26,299 nt of DNA from Fidelibacterota bacterium. Its GTDB lineage: Bacteria; Fidelibacterota; UBA2242; JAFGTP01. Within the stretch, counting starts at the first letter, position 1, and the number at the start of each line of letters is the position of its first letter. The DNA is taken from positions 1 to 26,299 of the forward strand of contig JAIPHI010000006.1 in the NCBI GenBank assembly GCA_021735285.1. The letters run 5' to 3'. The notes below the pieces were generated by a model that did no database searches, was not told the origin of the DNA, and saw only the letters and a program-made list of their open reading frames with translations. Made by a program: the position numbers and the translations under genes. This document shows, piece by piece, positions 8,975-17,830 of the stretch.

Positions 8975-9003
8975 GTTGCAAAGTGGTGATGTGGCGAAGT
9001 GGT
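8975..9003 (-). repeat. Degenerate CCACTT-type repeat, inverted copy
   Basis: Read on the minus strand this segment begins CCACTTCGCCACATCACC and then CACTTTGCAACT. By hand alignment it matches about 22 of 29 positions of the repeat at 9154-9182 on the plus strand. The two lie roughly 150 bases apart in inverted orientation, enclosing an AT-rich core. Confidence 0.4.
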
Positions 9004-9149
9004 TTTTTGTTTATAGGGTAAGTTATCTATTTTGTCCTCTGATTTTTTAGTTTTTTAAATTTTTTAAATATTAATAAAATCAAAATTTTAGTATATTGGC
9101 TCATTCTAATAGATCGGAAGCAAGGAATATTCTTTTACGACTTTTCTAC

Positions 9150-9205
9150 TCGACCACTTTCCCACTTGACTACTTTCCCACTATACAACATCCCCACTCG
9201 ACCAA
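9150..9205 (+). repeat. Short direct repeat array GAC(C/T)ACTTTCCCACT
   Basis: GACCACTTTCCCACT (9152-9166) is repeated as GACTACTTTCCCACT (9168-9182) with a 16-base period and one mismatch. It is followed by a decayed unit CCCCACTCGACCA (9192-9204). Related CGACTTTTCTACTCGAC lies just before, and a TTCGACTATTCC fragment occurs near 8683. It is non-coding and looks like a dispersed repeat family of this genome. Confidence 0.55.
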
Positions 9206-9820
9206 TCCATAATTCAAAATTCTTAATTCTCAATTTAGAAAGTTTCCCATTTCCATTTATCTCAACATTTAGATTTGGTCTCTTTCTATTTTCTCTGAGC
9301 CAGGGAACTCTGATATTAAAACCGGGTAGAAGGTCTAAAAATATAGAGATGTTTTCTATCCTCCAGAGTGTTATTAATTTTCTTCGTAATTACTGACCCA
9401 ATACTAGAATTATAATTTGAGGAGATAGTCATTTTTGTAATTCTGATTTAATGGATTGGACAGTAGAAAAAGTAAATATGCAGCTAGGATTTTATCTTGC
9501 AAAATACAGTTTTGGATTTTCCTGAAGCCTTCAATAGGCTGAAAGGACAAGTAGATTTAACTAGTATTTGTAATAACTTATAAACTGGTTTTAATTATTA
9601 TTTTTAGGCCTATTGCTTTTTGATTTTATTGGCGGGTTAAACTTTCATTAAAATATCTTATTTTGCAATACTTCTTGTCCATTTTTGTCGGTTGTGGGTT
9701 AATCAGGTGACAAAAAATTTGGTAAACTTTGAACTTAATTGATAAAATGTACTGATATGACTATATTTTAGTGTGTCATAATTCTTTTGGACTTTCAATT
9801 TATATTTACAGAGTGATATT

Positions 9821-11488
9821 ATGGAAAAAGTTAAATTTGTTTGTACTTTTATTATAGTTGTATATTCCTTTTTATTTGCTAATGAAGTTGATTTCAAATC
9901 TTCAAATCTTCCCATAGTTATAATTGATACTGGTGGGGAAGACATACTTGATGAACCTAAAATCATGGCTAATATGAAAATTATTTGGAATGCAGATGGA
10001 TCGAGGAATTATATTACTGATACTTGCTATAATTATAATGGTTGGATTGGGATAGAAATGAGAGGTGCCTCTTCTCAAGACCGATATCCCAAAAAGCAAT
10101 ATGCAGTAGAAACCAGGAATAAGGATAAAAGTAATAATAATGTAAATCTGCTTGATCTTCCCAAAGAAAATGATTGGATATTACACGCGCCCTATAGTGA
10201 TAAAACATTTATGCGTAATTTCCTCGCTTATGAATTAAGCCGGGATATGGGTTGGTATGCAAGTCGCTGCCGTTATTGTGAATTAGTTAAAAATGGTGAA
10301 TATATGGGTATTTATATTTTAATGGAAAAAATAAAAGAGGATGATGATAGAGTTGATATTAGCACCCTGAAAGAAGATGAAATAAGTGGAGATGATTTGA
10401 CCGGTGGCTATATTATAAAAATTGATAAATTTGAAGGAGCCCAGATTGGAGGATGGTATTCAAGTTTTCCTGCTGATAATGGCGCTAATATTTACTATCA
10501 GTATCATGATCCCGATGGGGAGGATCTGGTACAAGAGCAGAAGGAGTATATCCAGGATAAAATTTATAATTTTGAGGCGGTTATGAAATCCAGGGAATAT
10601 GCTAATCCTCAGGCTGGATACAGTTATTTTATCAATGTAGCTTCCTTTGTGGATTACTTTTTACTAAATGAATTAACCCATAATATTGATTCCTATAGAT
10701 TAAGCACCTATCTTTACAAGGATAAGGATAGCGATGATAAGAAAATATATGCTGGACCGGTTTGGGATTATAATTTGGGATTTGGAAATGCTGATTATTA
10801 CCTGGGATGGACATCTGAAGATTGGATACTGGATATCTATAAAAATGATGGTGGATTTAAGCGGGATCATTATCAACCACCCTTTTGGTGGAGTAAATTA
10901 TGGAATGAACCTAATCTAAGAGCCCAGGCCGAGGACAGATGGCAGCAATTACGACAGAATATTTTCTCTAAACCTGTTATTTTCGCCAGAATTGATTCTA
11001 TTGCAAATTTATTAGACGAGGCAAAGGATAGAAATTTTCAACGCTGGTCTAATGTTTTGGGACATGATATTTGGCCCAATCCATCGGGATATGCTGAACG
11101 TACCACCTATGAATCGGAAGTCAATTATCTAAAAAATTGGATCAATGATAGAATAGATTGGATGGATGATAATATTAATGATTATCCAACGAAAATTGAT
11201 AACAATAGTCGAATAAATAGGCCCGAAAAATTTATTTTATATGAGAATTATCCTAATCCTTTTAATGCCCATACAATTATTTCTTATAAAATACCCGCTG
11301 CAGCCTATGTTAAAATTGACGTCTTAAATATAAAAGGGCAATTAGTTGACAAATTATTTGAAGGACAGCAAAATGCAGGATTACATTCAATTCAGTTTGA
11401 TGGTAAGGGACTAAATTCCGGAATATATTTCTACAAGGTGAATATAAATAATGAATCCTTTACTAGAAAATGCTTGCTTATCAAATAA
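9821..11488 (+). CDS. Secreted CotH-kinase-fold protein with type IX sorting domain
   Basis: 555 residues: a signal peptide (about 1-20, ending FLFA), a CotH-family domain (about 30-450) and a type IX sorting domain (468-555; ENYPNPFNAHTIISY ... SGIYFYKV). CotH hallmarks are visible: MRGASSQ (80-86), KKQYAVETR (91-99), GIYILMEKIK (163-172), the helical NELTHNIDSYRLSTYLYKD segment, and the metal-site-like VWDYNLGFGN (314-323). CotH proteins are atypical secreted kinases known from Bacillus spore coats and are widespread in other bacteria without known targets. Export to the cell surface is implied by the sorting domain. The gene stands alone between long spacers. A candidate promoter TTG-N20-TATATTTT lies in the ~90 bases upstream, and Shine-Dalgarno complementarity is weak. 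Substrate unknown; a structural surface role without kinase activity is possible. Confidence 0.88.
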   Translation: MEKVKFVCTFIIVVYSFLFANEVDFKSSNLPIVIIDTGGEDILDEPKIMANMKIIWNADGSRNYITDTCYNYNGWIGIEMRGASSQDRYPKKQYAVETRNKDKSNNNVNLLDLPKENDWILHAPYSDKTFMRNFLAYELSRDMGWYASRCRYCELVKNGEYMGIYILMEKIKEDDDRVDISTLKEDEISGDDLTGGYIIKIDKFEGAQIGGWYSSFPADNGANIYYQYHDPDGEDLVQEQKEYIQDKIYNFEAVMKSREYANPQAGYSYFINVASFVDYFLLNELTHNIDSYRLSTYLYKDKDSDDKKIYAGPVWDYNLGFGNADYYLGWTSEDWILDIYKNDGGFKRDHYQPPFWWSKLWNEPNLRAQAEDRWQQLRQNIFSKPVIFARIDSIANLLDEAKDRNFQRWSNVLGHDIWPNPSGYAERTTYESEVNYLKNWINDRIDWMDDNINDYPTKIDNNSRINRPEKFILYENYPNPFNAHTIISYKIPAAAYVKIDVLNIKGQLVDKLFEGQQNAGLHSIQFDGKGLNSGIYFYKVNINNESFTRKCLLIK

Positions 11489-11789
11489 TCAATTCATGTC
11501 AGTTTTAGGTTATCCATTTTTATTCTTCATTCATGAATAAAGCGATACAATTATTAGTGAGTACTTTTATCCTGGAAAAATCATGTACATAATGAAGGAT
11601 AAAAAACCGTACTTTCTGAGTAGAATTATGGTTTACAAAAGCTGTAATTATTATTATATTGAATTTGATGTTTTTTTAAATTTTATGTTAAACCAGGTAA
11701 TTTTAGGACTATCGAATTGAAATGAATAAAGAATCTAAGAGTTGGTTATTCTTAAATAAAAATTTAAACAAAATAAAGGAGTAATTAAT
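11489..11789. other. Intergenic spacer with inverted repeat
   Basis: 301 bases without a gene. It contains the palindrome ATTCATGAAT near 11529-11538, the inverted repeat at 11560-11613, and the AAGGAG ribosome-binding site (11776-11781) of the first aldo/keto reductase. No clear promoter could be picked. Confidence 0.6.
11560..11613. repeat. Inverted repeat with bulge (possible terminator or regulatory hairpin)
   Basis: AGTACTTTTATCCT (11560-11573) is mirrored by AGGATAAAA (11596-11604) plus a 4-base bulge and GTACT (11609-11613). The 22-base loop itself contains ATGTACAT. It lies about 70 bases after the CotH-like gene. There is no following T-run, so its role is open. Confidence 0.45.
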
Positions 11790-12776
11790 ATGCAATACAG
11801 GCAACTTGGTAAAACAGGCTTCAAAGTTTCAGAAGTTTCCCTGGGCACCTGGCAATTAGGTGGCAAGTGGGGAACTGATTTTGATGAAGAAAAAGCAGAG
11901 AAAACTCTTCATACAGCTATTGATAATGGAGTTAATTTTATAGATACCGCTGATGTATATAAAGAAGGGAAAAGTGAAAATGTCGTTGGAAAGGTAGTGA
12001 AATCAAGAAGAAAAGAGGTGTATGTAGCAACAAAATGCGGAAGAAGATTAGATCCTCATACTTCAGAAGCATATACTCCAGAAAGTTTAAGAGAATTTAT
12101 AGAAGATAGTTTGGCTAATACTGGTTTAGAAACTCTGGATCTGATTCAGCTTCATTGTCCGCCCACTCATGTATATTACCGCCCTGAAATATTTGAAATG
12201 TTTGATAAACTAAAGGATCAGGGTAAAATTCTGAATCTAGGTGTAAGTGTAGAAAAAGTTGAAGAGGGGATGAAAGCCATAGAATATCCTAATGTTACCT
12301 CTGTGCAGATAATTTATAATATGTTTCGTCAGCGGCCCGCAGAACTATTTTTTGAGCGTGCAAATGAGAAAGATGTTGGTATCATAGTTCGGGTCCCTTT
12401 AGCCAGTGGTTTATTAACCGGCAAATTTACCAGGGATACTCATTTTGAGCCTGGAGACCATCGTAATTTTAATCGAAATGGTGAGGCCTTTGATGTGGGT
12501 GAAACCTTTGCTGGGATCGATTTTGAACAGGGTTTAGAAGCAGTTGAGAAACTTAGAAAAATTTTTCCGAATTACGATAATCTAGCTCCTGTTGCCATTA
12601 AATGGATTTTGATGAACAAGAATGTCTCCTGTGTTATCCCCGGAGCTTCAAAAATTGAACATGTCAAAAGCAATATATCCGCTTCGGAATTGCCCTCTAT
12701 TCCTGATGAAAAAATGAAGCAAGTTGATGAAATTTATGAAAAATATATTAAGGACTCTGTACACCAAAAATGGTAG
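11790..12776 (+). CDS. Aldo/keto reductase, copy 1
   Basis: 328 residues, the normal length of a single-domain NAD(P)H-dependent aldo/keto reductase with a TIM barrel. The catalytic tetrad is in place: D52 and Y57 in FIDTADVY, K82 in VATKCG, H122 in QLHCPP. The C-terminal CVIPGASKIEHVKSNISA is the cofactor phosphate-binding signature. AAGGAG at 11776-11781 supports the start. It is followed 71 bases later by a near twin. Cytoplasmic; it would reduce an aldehyde, ketone or sugar. The substrate cannot be read off, and a link to the flanking glycan loci is only positional. Confidence 0.9.
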   Translation: MQYRQLGKTGFKVSEVSLGTWQLGGKWGTDFDEEKAEKTLHTAIDNGVNFIDTADVYKEGKSENVVGKVVKSRRKEVYVATKCGRRLDPHTSEAYTPESLREFIEDSLANTGLETLDLIQLHCPPTHVYYRPEIFEMFDKLKDQGKILNLGVSVEKVEEGMKAIEYPNVTSVQIIYNMFRQRPAELFFERANEKDVGIIVRVPLASGLLTGKFTRDTHFEPGDHRNFNRNGEAFDVGETFAGIDFEQGLEAVEKLRKIFPNYDNLAPVAIKWILMNKNVSCVIPGASKIEHVKSNISASELPSIPDEKMKQVDEIYEKYIKDSVHQKW

Positions 12777-12847
12777 AGCCAGGAAAAATTAATTGTTATT
12801 CTGTTTTGGATTCACTTTAAATTCAAAATTAGTGAGGAAAAGTAAGT

Positions 12848-13834
12848 ATGAAATATAGACAACTCGGTACAACAGGATTTAAAGTATCTGAAGTTTCCCT
12901 GGGTACCTGGCAATTAGGAGGAAAATGGGGAACTGATTTTGATTCCAAAAAGGCAGAGGAAACTCTAAATACAGCTATTGATAAGGGTGTTAATTTCATA
13001 GATACTGCTGATGTATATCGGGATGGTAAAAGTGAAAATGCTGTAGCAAAAGTAGTAAAATCCAGACGAGAACAGATATATGTGGCCACAAAGTGTGGGA
13101 GTAAACTGGAGCCTAAAATAGCGGAAGCTTTTACTCCTCAAGTATTGCGCAAGTTTGTCGAGGATAGTCTGGCTAATACTGGTTTTGACACCCTGGATTT
13201 AATTCAGCTTCATTGTCCCCCCACTCAAGTATATTACCGCCCTGAGATTTTTGAGATGTTTGATAAGTTAAAAGACCAGGGTAAGATTCAGAACTTAGGA
13301 GTTAGTGTTGAAAAAGTTGAAGAAGGCCTAAAAGCAATAGAATATCCCAATGTTACTACTGTCCAAATAATTTATAATATGTTTCGGCAACGACCGGCCG
13401 AATTCTTTTTTGAACAGGCCAATAAAAAAGATGTAGGAATTATAGTCAGGGTGCCTTTGGCCAGTGGATTATTGACTGGTAAGTTTTCAAAAAATACTCA
13501 ATTTGGCAAGCAGGACCATCGCAATTTTAATAGAGATGGCAAATCTTTTGATAAGGGTGAGACTTTTGCCGGAGTGGATTATGAGACAGGTTTGCATGCA
13601 GTGGATGAACTTAAAAAAGTTTTTCCGGAACACAATAATCTGGCCCCGGTTGCCATTAAATGGATTTTGATGAATAAGAATGTTTCCTGTGTGATTCCCG
13701 GAGCTTCCAAGATCGAACATGTTAAAAGCAATATATCAGCTTCAGAACTGCCATCTATTCCAGATGAAAAAATGGAGCAGGTGGAAGAGATTTATGAAAA
13801 ATATATTAAAGCTTCGGTACATCAAAGATGGTGA
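12848..13834 (+). CDS. Aldo/keto reductase, copy 2 (tandem duplicate)
   Basis: 328 residues aligning to copy 1 without gaps; I count about 60 differences, i.e. roughly 82% identity. D52, Y57, K82 and H122 are all conserved. A stretch near the C-terminus from NLAPVAIKW to PSIPDEKM (about 46 residues) is identical between copies, yet its codons differ at many third positions, which indicates an old duplication under purifying selection. GAGGA at 12834-12838 supports the start. Differences cluster around residues 86-105 and 217-260, loop regions that may shape the substrate pocket. It ends 39 bases from the convergent helicase gene. Confidence 0.9.
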   Translation: MKYRQLGTTGFKVSEVSLGTWQLGGKWGTDFDSKKAEETLNTAIDKGVNFIDTADVYRDGKSENAVAKVVKSRREQIYVATKCGSKLEPKIAEAFTPQVLRKFVEDSLANTGFDTLDLIQLHCPPTQVYYRPEIFEMFDKLKDQGKIQNLGVSVEKVEEGLKAIEYPNVTTVQIIYNMFRQRPAEFFFEQANKKDVGIIVRVPLASGLLTGKFSKNTQFGKQDHRNFNRDGKSFDKGETFAGVDYETGLHAVDELKKVFPEHNNLAPVAIKWILMNKNVSCVIPGASKIEHVKSNISASELPSIPDEKMEQVEEIYEKYIKASVHQRW

Positions 13835-13836
13835 AA

Positions 13837-13869
13837 TTTAATCAAATAATTCATCGAGGTATTGCCTCG
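13837..13869. repeat. Junction motif copy A plus small hairpin
   Basis: TTTAATCAAATAATTC (13837-13852), two bases, then CGAGG. The same arrangement occurs at 18975-18997. Here CGAGG (13855-13859) also pairs with CCTCG (13865-13869) over a 5-base loop, a short hairpin between the two convergent genes. It may help terminate one or both, but lacks a strong stem or T-run. Confidence 0.5.
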
Positions 13870-13873
13870 TACT

Positions 13874-15967
13874 CTAATCATTGTGGAATAATGAACTATA
13901 GCGTTCATTAACCTTATTATTTCTGGTGGCTATTGCCAGCGCTTTTTTACTGCCAATGACAATCAATAGCTCCTCAGCTCTTGTAATACCTGTGTAAAGT
14001 AAATTACGTTGCAGCATGATATAATGCTGGGTAGTGATCGGCATGACAACACAGGGGTATTCACTTCCCTGACTCTTATGAATGGAGATTGCATAGGCCA
14101 GAGTTAGTTCACCTAGATCAGGATAATCAAAATCAACTATCCGGTCGTCAAATTTTATTTGAACTAGCTGGTTTATCTCATCTATATTTGTAATAAATCC
14201 ATGATCGCCATTAAATATTTCTTTGTCATAATTATTTCTAAGCTGCATAACCTTATCACCGATCTTATATTTGTTGCCACCCCGGCTTAATTCTATTCTG
14301 TTGGGATTAAGTCGCTCTTGCAGAAGCTCATTCAGTTGGGAAGCGCCGGTTTCACCGCGGTACATTGGTGTTAATACCTGAATATCTCTTATTGGATCAT
14401 AATTATATTTATCAGGTAGCCGGGTTTTGACCAGTTCTAGAATTAGCTTTTGAACCTCTTCAGGATCATCTTCTTCAAGAAAGAAGAAGTCTGAATTGGC
14501 TCTGTTCTTAATATCAGGAAAATAGCCTTTATTGATTTTATGAGCGTTGGTAACTATTTTACTTCTTTCTGCCTGGCGAAATATTTTTTGTAATGCGATG
14601 ACCGGGATCTGTTTTGAATTAATCAGGCTCCTGAGAACACTGCCTGGACCAACAGAAGGCAGTTGATCTACATCACCAACCAGGATTAAAATTGTTTTAT
14701 TGCTAAGGGCCTTTAATACTGAATTCATCAAAACTATGTCGATCATGGAAACTTCATCGATCACCAGTAGATCAGCCTCGAGCGGATTATTTTCATTATA
14801 TTTAAAGGTATGGTTGCGAGGTTGATATTCTAGCAGCCGGTGAATTGTTTTGGCTTCCAGACCAATGACTTCACTCATTCTCTTCGCAGCGCGACCTGTT
14901 GGTGCGCATAATTTTATATTATGGTTAAGCTGTTGATGAATATCGATAATTCCCTTCAGAGTTGTGGTTTTTCCCGTCCCCGGGCCGCCAGTCAGTATTA
15001 TTATTTTTTCTTGAATTGATTTTCTAATCGCACTTAACTGTTTTTCTGAATAAAAATCTGAGTTAAGTTGTAGTTGCTTAATTTTATTTTTTTTAATATC
15101 GGGTGAACCTTTTAGATGTTCTTTGATTCTATTCTCAACCCCCTGCTCTGCGTAATATAAAGAAGGAAGGTATATTTTGCTATCTTCCTTAATAATATCC
15201 TCTTTTTCAATTAAATCTCGAAAAACAGTATTTTCTTTATCAATATTGACATTAATTAATCGTTTACATTCCTTGAGCAGTTTTTCAAAAGGGAGATATA
15301 CGTGACCGTTATTTGAAGATTCATTCAATCCATAGATAATACCAGCCCGCACTCTGCGATAATCATCTCCTGTGATGCCCAATGACTCAGCAATTTTATC
15401 AGCGGTTTTAAAACCAATCCCCCAGATATCATAGGTTAGCTGATAGGGATTCTCTTTGACTATCTTAATTGCGTCGTGTTGATAGGTTTTGTAAATTTTG
15501 GTGGCAAAAGTCGTTGATATCTCATGACTCTGAAGAAAGATCATGATATTTTTGACCTCCTTTTGCTCCTCCCAGCCATTTCTAATCATTTCGATCCTTT
15601 TGTCACCTATTCCGTCAACTTCAGCCACTCGATCCACATCATTCTCGATTACATAAAGAGTTTTATCTTTGAATTTATTTACAATTCTTTCTGACATTTT
15701 GGGGCCGATTCCTTTAATTAGGCCGGAACCTAGATATTTTTGAATGCCGGTAATAGTCCCGGGATACACAGTTTCAAACTTTTCAATCTTGAATTGCCTT
15801 CCATACTGAGGATGGGAAGTCCATTCACCGTAGAGTTTAACTGTTTCACCTACATTGACACCAGGAAGATGACCTACGGCTGTAGCACCATTGGATAATT
15901 GGGCAACAGCATAACCATTTTCTTCATTGTAATAGGTAAAGCGTTCTATGGCAGCCTTTATTTTCAT
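13874..15967 (-). CDS. recD2: RecD2-type ATP-dependent DNA helicase
   Basis: 697 residues. An N-terminal OB-like domain (about 1-65, GHLPGVNVGETVKLYGEW) and helix-hairpin-helix region (GSGLIKGIGPKMSERIV, VDGIGDKR) precede a superfamily 1B helicase core. Walker A is GGPGTGKT (327-334), Walker B LLVIDE (400-405), motif III GDVDQLPSVGPG (431-442), and the C-terminal motif is LLYTGITRAEELLIV. This is the RecD2/YrrC family, 5'-3' helicases acting in repair without RecBC; length is close to the usual 700-800. Cytoplasmic. It lies opposite to and convergent with the aldo/keto reductases and is unlikely to be functionally tied to the sugar genes. No clear ribosome-binding site precedes the ATG. The frame past the TAG stop stays open for 11 more codons. 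Confidence 0.92.
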   Translation of the reverse strand: MKIKAAIERFTYYNEENGYAVAQLSNGATAVGHLPGVNVGETVKLYGEWTSHPQYGRQFKIEKFETVYPGTITGIQKYLGSGLIKGIGPKMSERIVNKFKDKTLYVIENDVDRVAEVDGIGDKRIEMIRNGWEEQKEVKNIMIFLQSHEISTTFATKIYKTYQHDAIKIVKENPYQLTYDIWGIGFKTADKIAESLGITGDDYRRVRAGIIYGLNESSNNGHVYLPFEKLLKECKRLINVNIDKENTVFRDLIEKEDIIKEDSKIYLPSLYYAEQGVENRIKEHLKGSPDIKKNKIKQLQLNSDFYSEKQLSAIRKSIQEKIIILTGGPGTGKTTTLKGIIDIHQQLNHNIKLCAPTGRAAKRMSEVIGLEAKTIHRLLEYQPRNHTFKYNENNPLEADLLVIDEVSMIDIVLMNSVLKALSNKTILILVGDVDQLPSVGPGSVLRSLINSKQIPVIALQKIFRQAERSKIVTNAHKINKGYFPDIKNRANSDFFFLEEDDPEEVQKLILELVKTRLPDKYNYDPIRDIQVLTPMYRGETGASQLNELLQERLNPNRIELSRGGNKYKIGDKVMQLRNNYDKEIFNGDHGFITNIDEINQLVQIKFDDRIVDFDYPDLGELTLAYAISIHKSQGSEYPCVVMPITTQHYIMLQRNLLYTGITRAEELLIVIGSKKALAIATRNNKVNERYSSLFHND

Positions 15968-16134
15968 AATCGTAATTTAATAGCTTATTATTACAAATTA
16001 TACCTGGAACTGGAGTGATCCGGGGAGAATAGATATGGATTGAGAGCAAATTAAAAGATACAAATCACCGCATTAATTTTAAATTGTATAATGATTTTGA
16101 TGAACTGAGATTCTATTAGATCAAAATTATTTAA

Positions 16135-17469
16135 TTAAAAATACATACTGATAGTAATACAATCAATTCTCCAGCCGGTTAGTTCGATGTCAATATCCTG
16201 AAGATTTGTATTTTCAATTTGAATATTTTCCTGATTACCACTCCACCATTCAGGATAAGGAGCTTCCATGTCTTCCGTTTTTAATTTGTCAGTTTTCCCC
16301 CAGAAATAACCACCGCTTATATTTAATGCCAATCGCGGAGTAATAAAGTATTGGAAATTAATTAAACCCTGATAACCAAGAAAGTCATCGGAGTCTTCAT
16401 CAGGAATTTCTCCGTCGCTGATTAGCCGGCCTTGCCCATGGAAATAGTCAGGATTATTTGAAGGGTCTCCATCAGTGATATTGTCAATATAGAAAAGTTG
16501 TTTTTCATAATTTATCACCCCACCGGAAATACCACCCCCAATATTGATATTAAAATTTTGGTTGACTAAATAAACATAAAAGAGATTGAGCGCTAGATCA
16601 AAACCACTACCATCGGTCTCAAAATAGAGTTGGCGATGAATTGGGCCATATTCATCAAAACTATCATTATAATCATAACTCCCAAATTGACTGGCGGTAT
16701 GGTAATTGGCAAAGAAAAGGCCAAAAGTAGAACTGGCCAGCCAATGTTTTGAAAAGCGGTAATCCAGCTGCAAAGCAATGGGCTGCAAAAGCCAGCTGGC
16801 ACCATCCTTATCACGTTCACAAAGATCTTCTACTTTGCTTTCTTCCTTATCTTGAAAAGCTGCTACGAATCCTTCCCATTCATTACCTATTTGTTGCACA
16901 CCAAACAGTTTCAATCCGATTCCAATTCCCATTCTTTCAACATACTCCATTTGTAATTGTTGAGCTCTCTCAATCAACTCATCTTTGTTCAAAGTTATTT
17001 TGCGAGCAATTAATATTTCACCGGTTGCAACAGAAACCAATCTTGTATTGATATTAAAAACAGCACCTAATTCCGAAACACTACCTAGAAGAAGAACATT
17101 AGCATTCAGCATTTCGCCAAAGCTAACTGCCTTACTTTCGTCAGTAAGTCCACTTAATTGCAACTTTTGTTCTTCTAATATTTTATCAATCTTTTCCCGT
17201 TCTATAGTATTAAAAATCAATGATTCTGAAAAGTAAGTTCTGAGTAATTCACTGACAGACTGGCCAATCTTTTCCTGATTGGCTGTCTGAGATAAGTTCT
17301 CAAGATCTAAAATTGCTATATTGTGTTTGAAGGCGGGATTCACTTTTTCTTGATAACTATTAGAAAGTTCTCTGGATAATTCCCTAATTTCAAGATTAAT
17401 GGCTGAATCTTTACATAGTACTGTTGAAAACAATAAAATTGTTGAAATAATGAAATGCCTGAAACTCAT
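16135..17469 (-). CDS. CsgG/FlgO-like envelope protein with C-terminal beta-rich domain
   Basis: 444 residues with an N-terminal signal (MSFRHFIISTILLFSTVLC). Residues ~48-165 resemble the CsgG/FlgO/LpoB-type fold: NIAILDLENLSQ, a helix ending in LLRTYFSESL, IEREKIDKILEEQKLQLSGL, then GEMLNANVLLLGSVSEL and INTRLVSVATGEIL. The rest (about 200-444) is rich in aromatic, alternating strands (INIGGGISGG, LNISGGYFWGK) ending in F, as expected of an outer-membrane barrel. The cysteine at 19 is preceded by V-L, a poor lipobox, so a lipoprotein is uncertain. Such fusions are common in FCB genomes with no assigned role. It is transcribed toward the helicase and divergently from the histidine kinase. 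Confidence 0.7.
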   Translation of the reverse strand: MSFRHFIISTILLFSTVLCKDSAINLEIRELSRELSNSYQEKVNPAFKHNIAILDLENLSQTANQEKIGQSVSELLRTYFSESLIFNTIEREKIDKILEEQKLQLSGLTDESKAVSFGEMLNANVLLLGSVSELGAVFNINTRLVSVATGEILIARKITLNKDELIERAQQLQMEYVERMGIGIGLKLFGVQQIGNEWEGFVAAFQDKEESKVEDLCERDKDGASWLLQPIALQLDYRFSKHWLASSTFGLFFANYHTASQFGSYDYNDSFDEYGPIHRQLYFETDGSGFDLALNLFYVYLVNQNFNINIGGGISGGVINYEKQLFYIDNITDGDPSNNPDYFHGQGRLISDGEIPDEDSDDFLGYQGLINFQYFITPRLALNISGGYFWGKTDKLKTEDMEAPYPEWWSGNQENIQIENTNLQDIDIELTGWRIDCITISMYF

Positions 17470-17830
17470 TGGCCCTCGCCCAATAATTTTTATCCCCTAA
17501 ACTTATTTTCATTTTACGTAAAAAATTTCTATTAATCAAAATATTTTTTTCAAATTATAATATTGCTATTTAATAACAACTTTATTTGATAAGTATACAT
17601 CTCGTTTTCTTGAAATCCAATAATCAATCAGGTGGATTATGAGATGTTAATCCGGGCCCTTTAAATATGAGATGCGTTATTTCCAGAAGATTATAAAATT
17701 TATTAGCTTATAACTGATATATTTTAGTAATTAATTGCGAATTATAGTGAAAAATAGTGTGATTTAATTTTTAAATTTTTTATATTAAAGACCAATTTTC
17801 AAATGGTTATTTGGAGGCCTCATATTTTTA
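17470..17830. other. Divergent intergenic region with repeated TATGAGATG
   Basis: 361 bases between two divergent genes, so it should hold both promoters. TATGAGATG occurs at 17638-17646 and 17666-17674, both followed by a TTA; its core reversed (CATCTC) occurs near 17599. GGATTA/TAATCC forms a 6-bp inverted repeat at 17634-17652. GGAGG (17813-17817) may serve the kinase start, 13 bases away. No firm -35/-10 pair could be assigned. Confidence 0.5.

Larger units (their letters stand above)
8657..9820. other. Long non-coding, repeat-bearing intergenic stretch
   Basis: 1.16 kb without a credible gene. It is very AT-rich with poly-T/A runs. It holds a perfect palindrome at 8781-8796, inverted degenerate repeats at 8975-9003 and 9150-9205, and a low-complexity AATTCAAAATTCTTAATTCTC tract around 9211-9235. 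A 76-codon frame at 9166-9396 begins inside the repeat and looks spurious. The last ~100 bases probably carry the promoter of the CotH-like gene. Confidence 0.6.

Noticed and set aside
9150..9205. CRISPR array
   Set aside because: Repeat units are about 15 bases with a 16-base period and no unique spacers, and no cas genes are present.
9166..9396. 76-codon open frame in the long intergenic gap
   Set aside because: It starts inside the repeat array, has a low-complexity Phe/Leu/Ser/Pro composition, and has no ribosome-binding site or recognisable domain.
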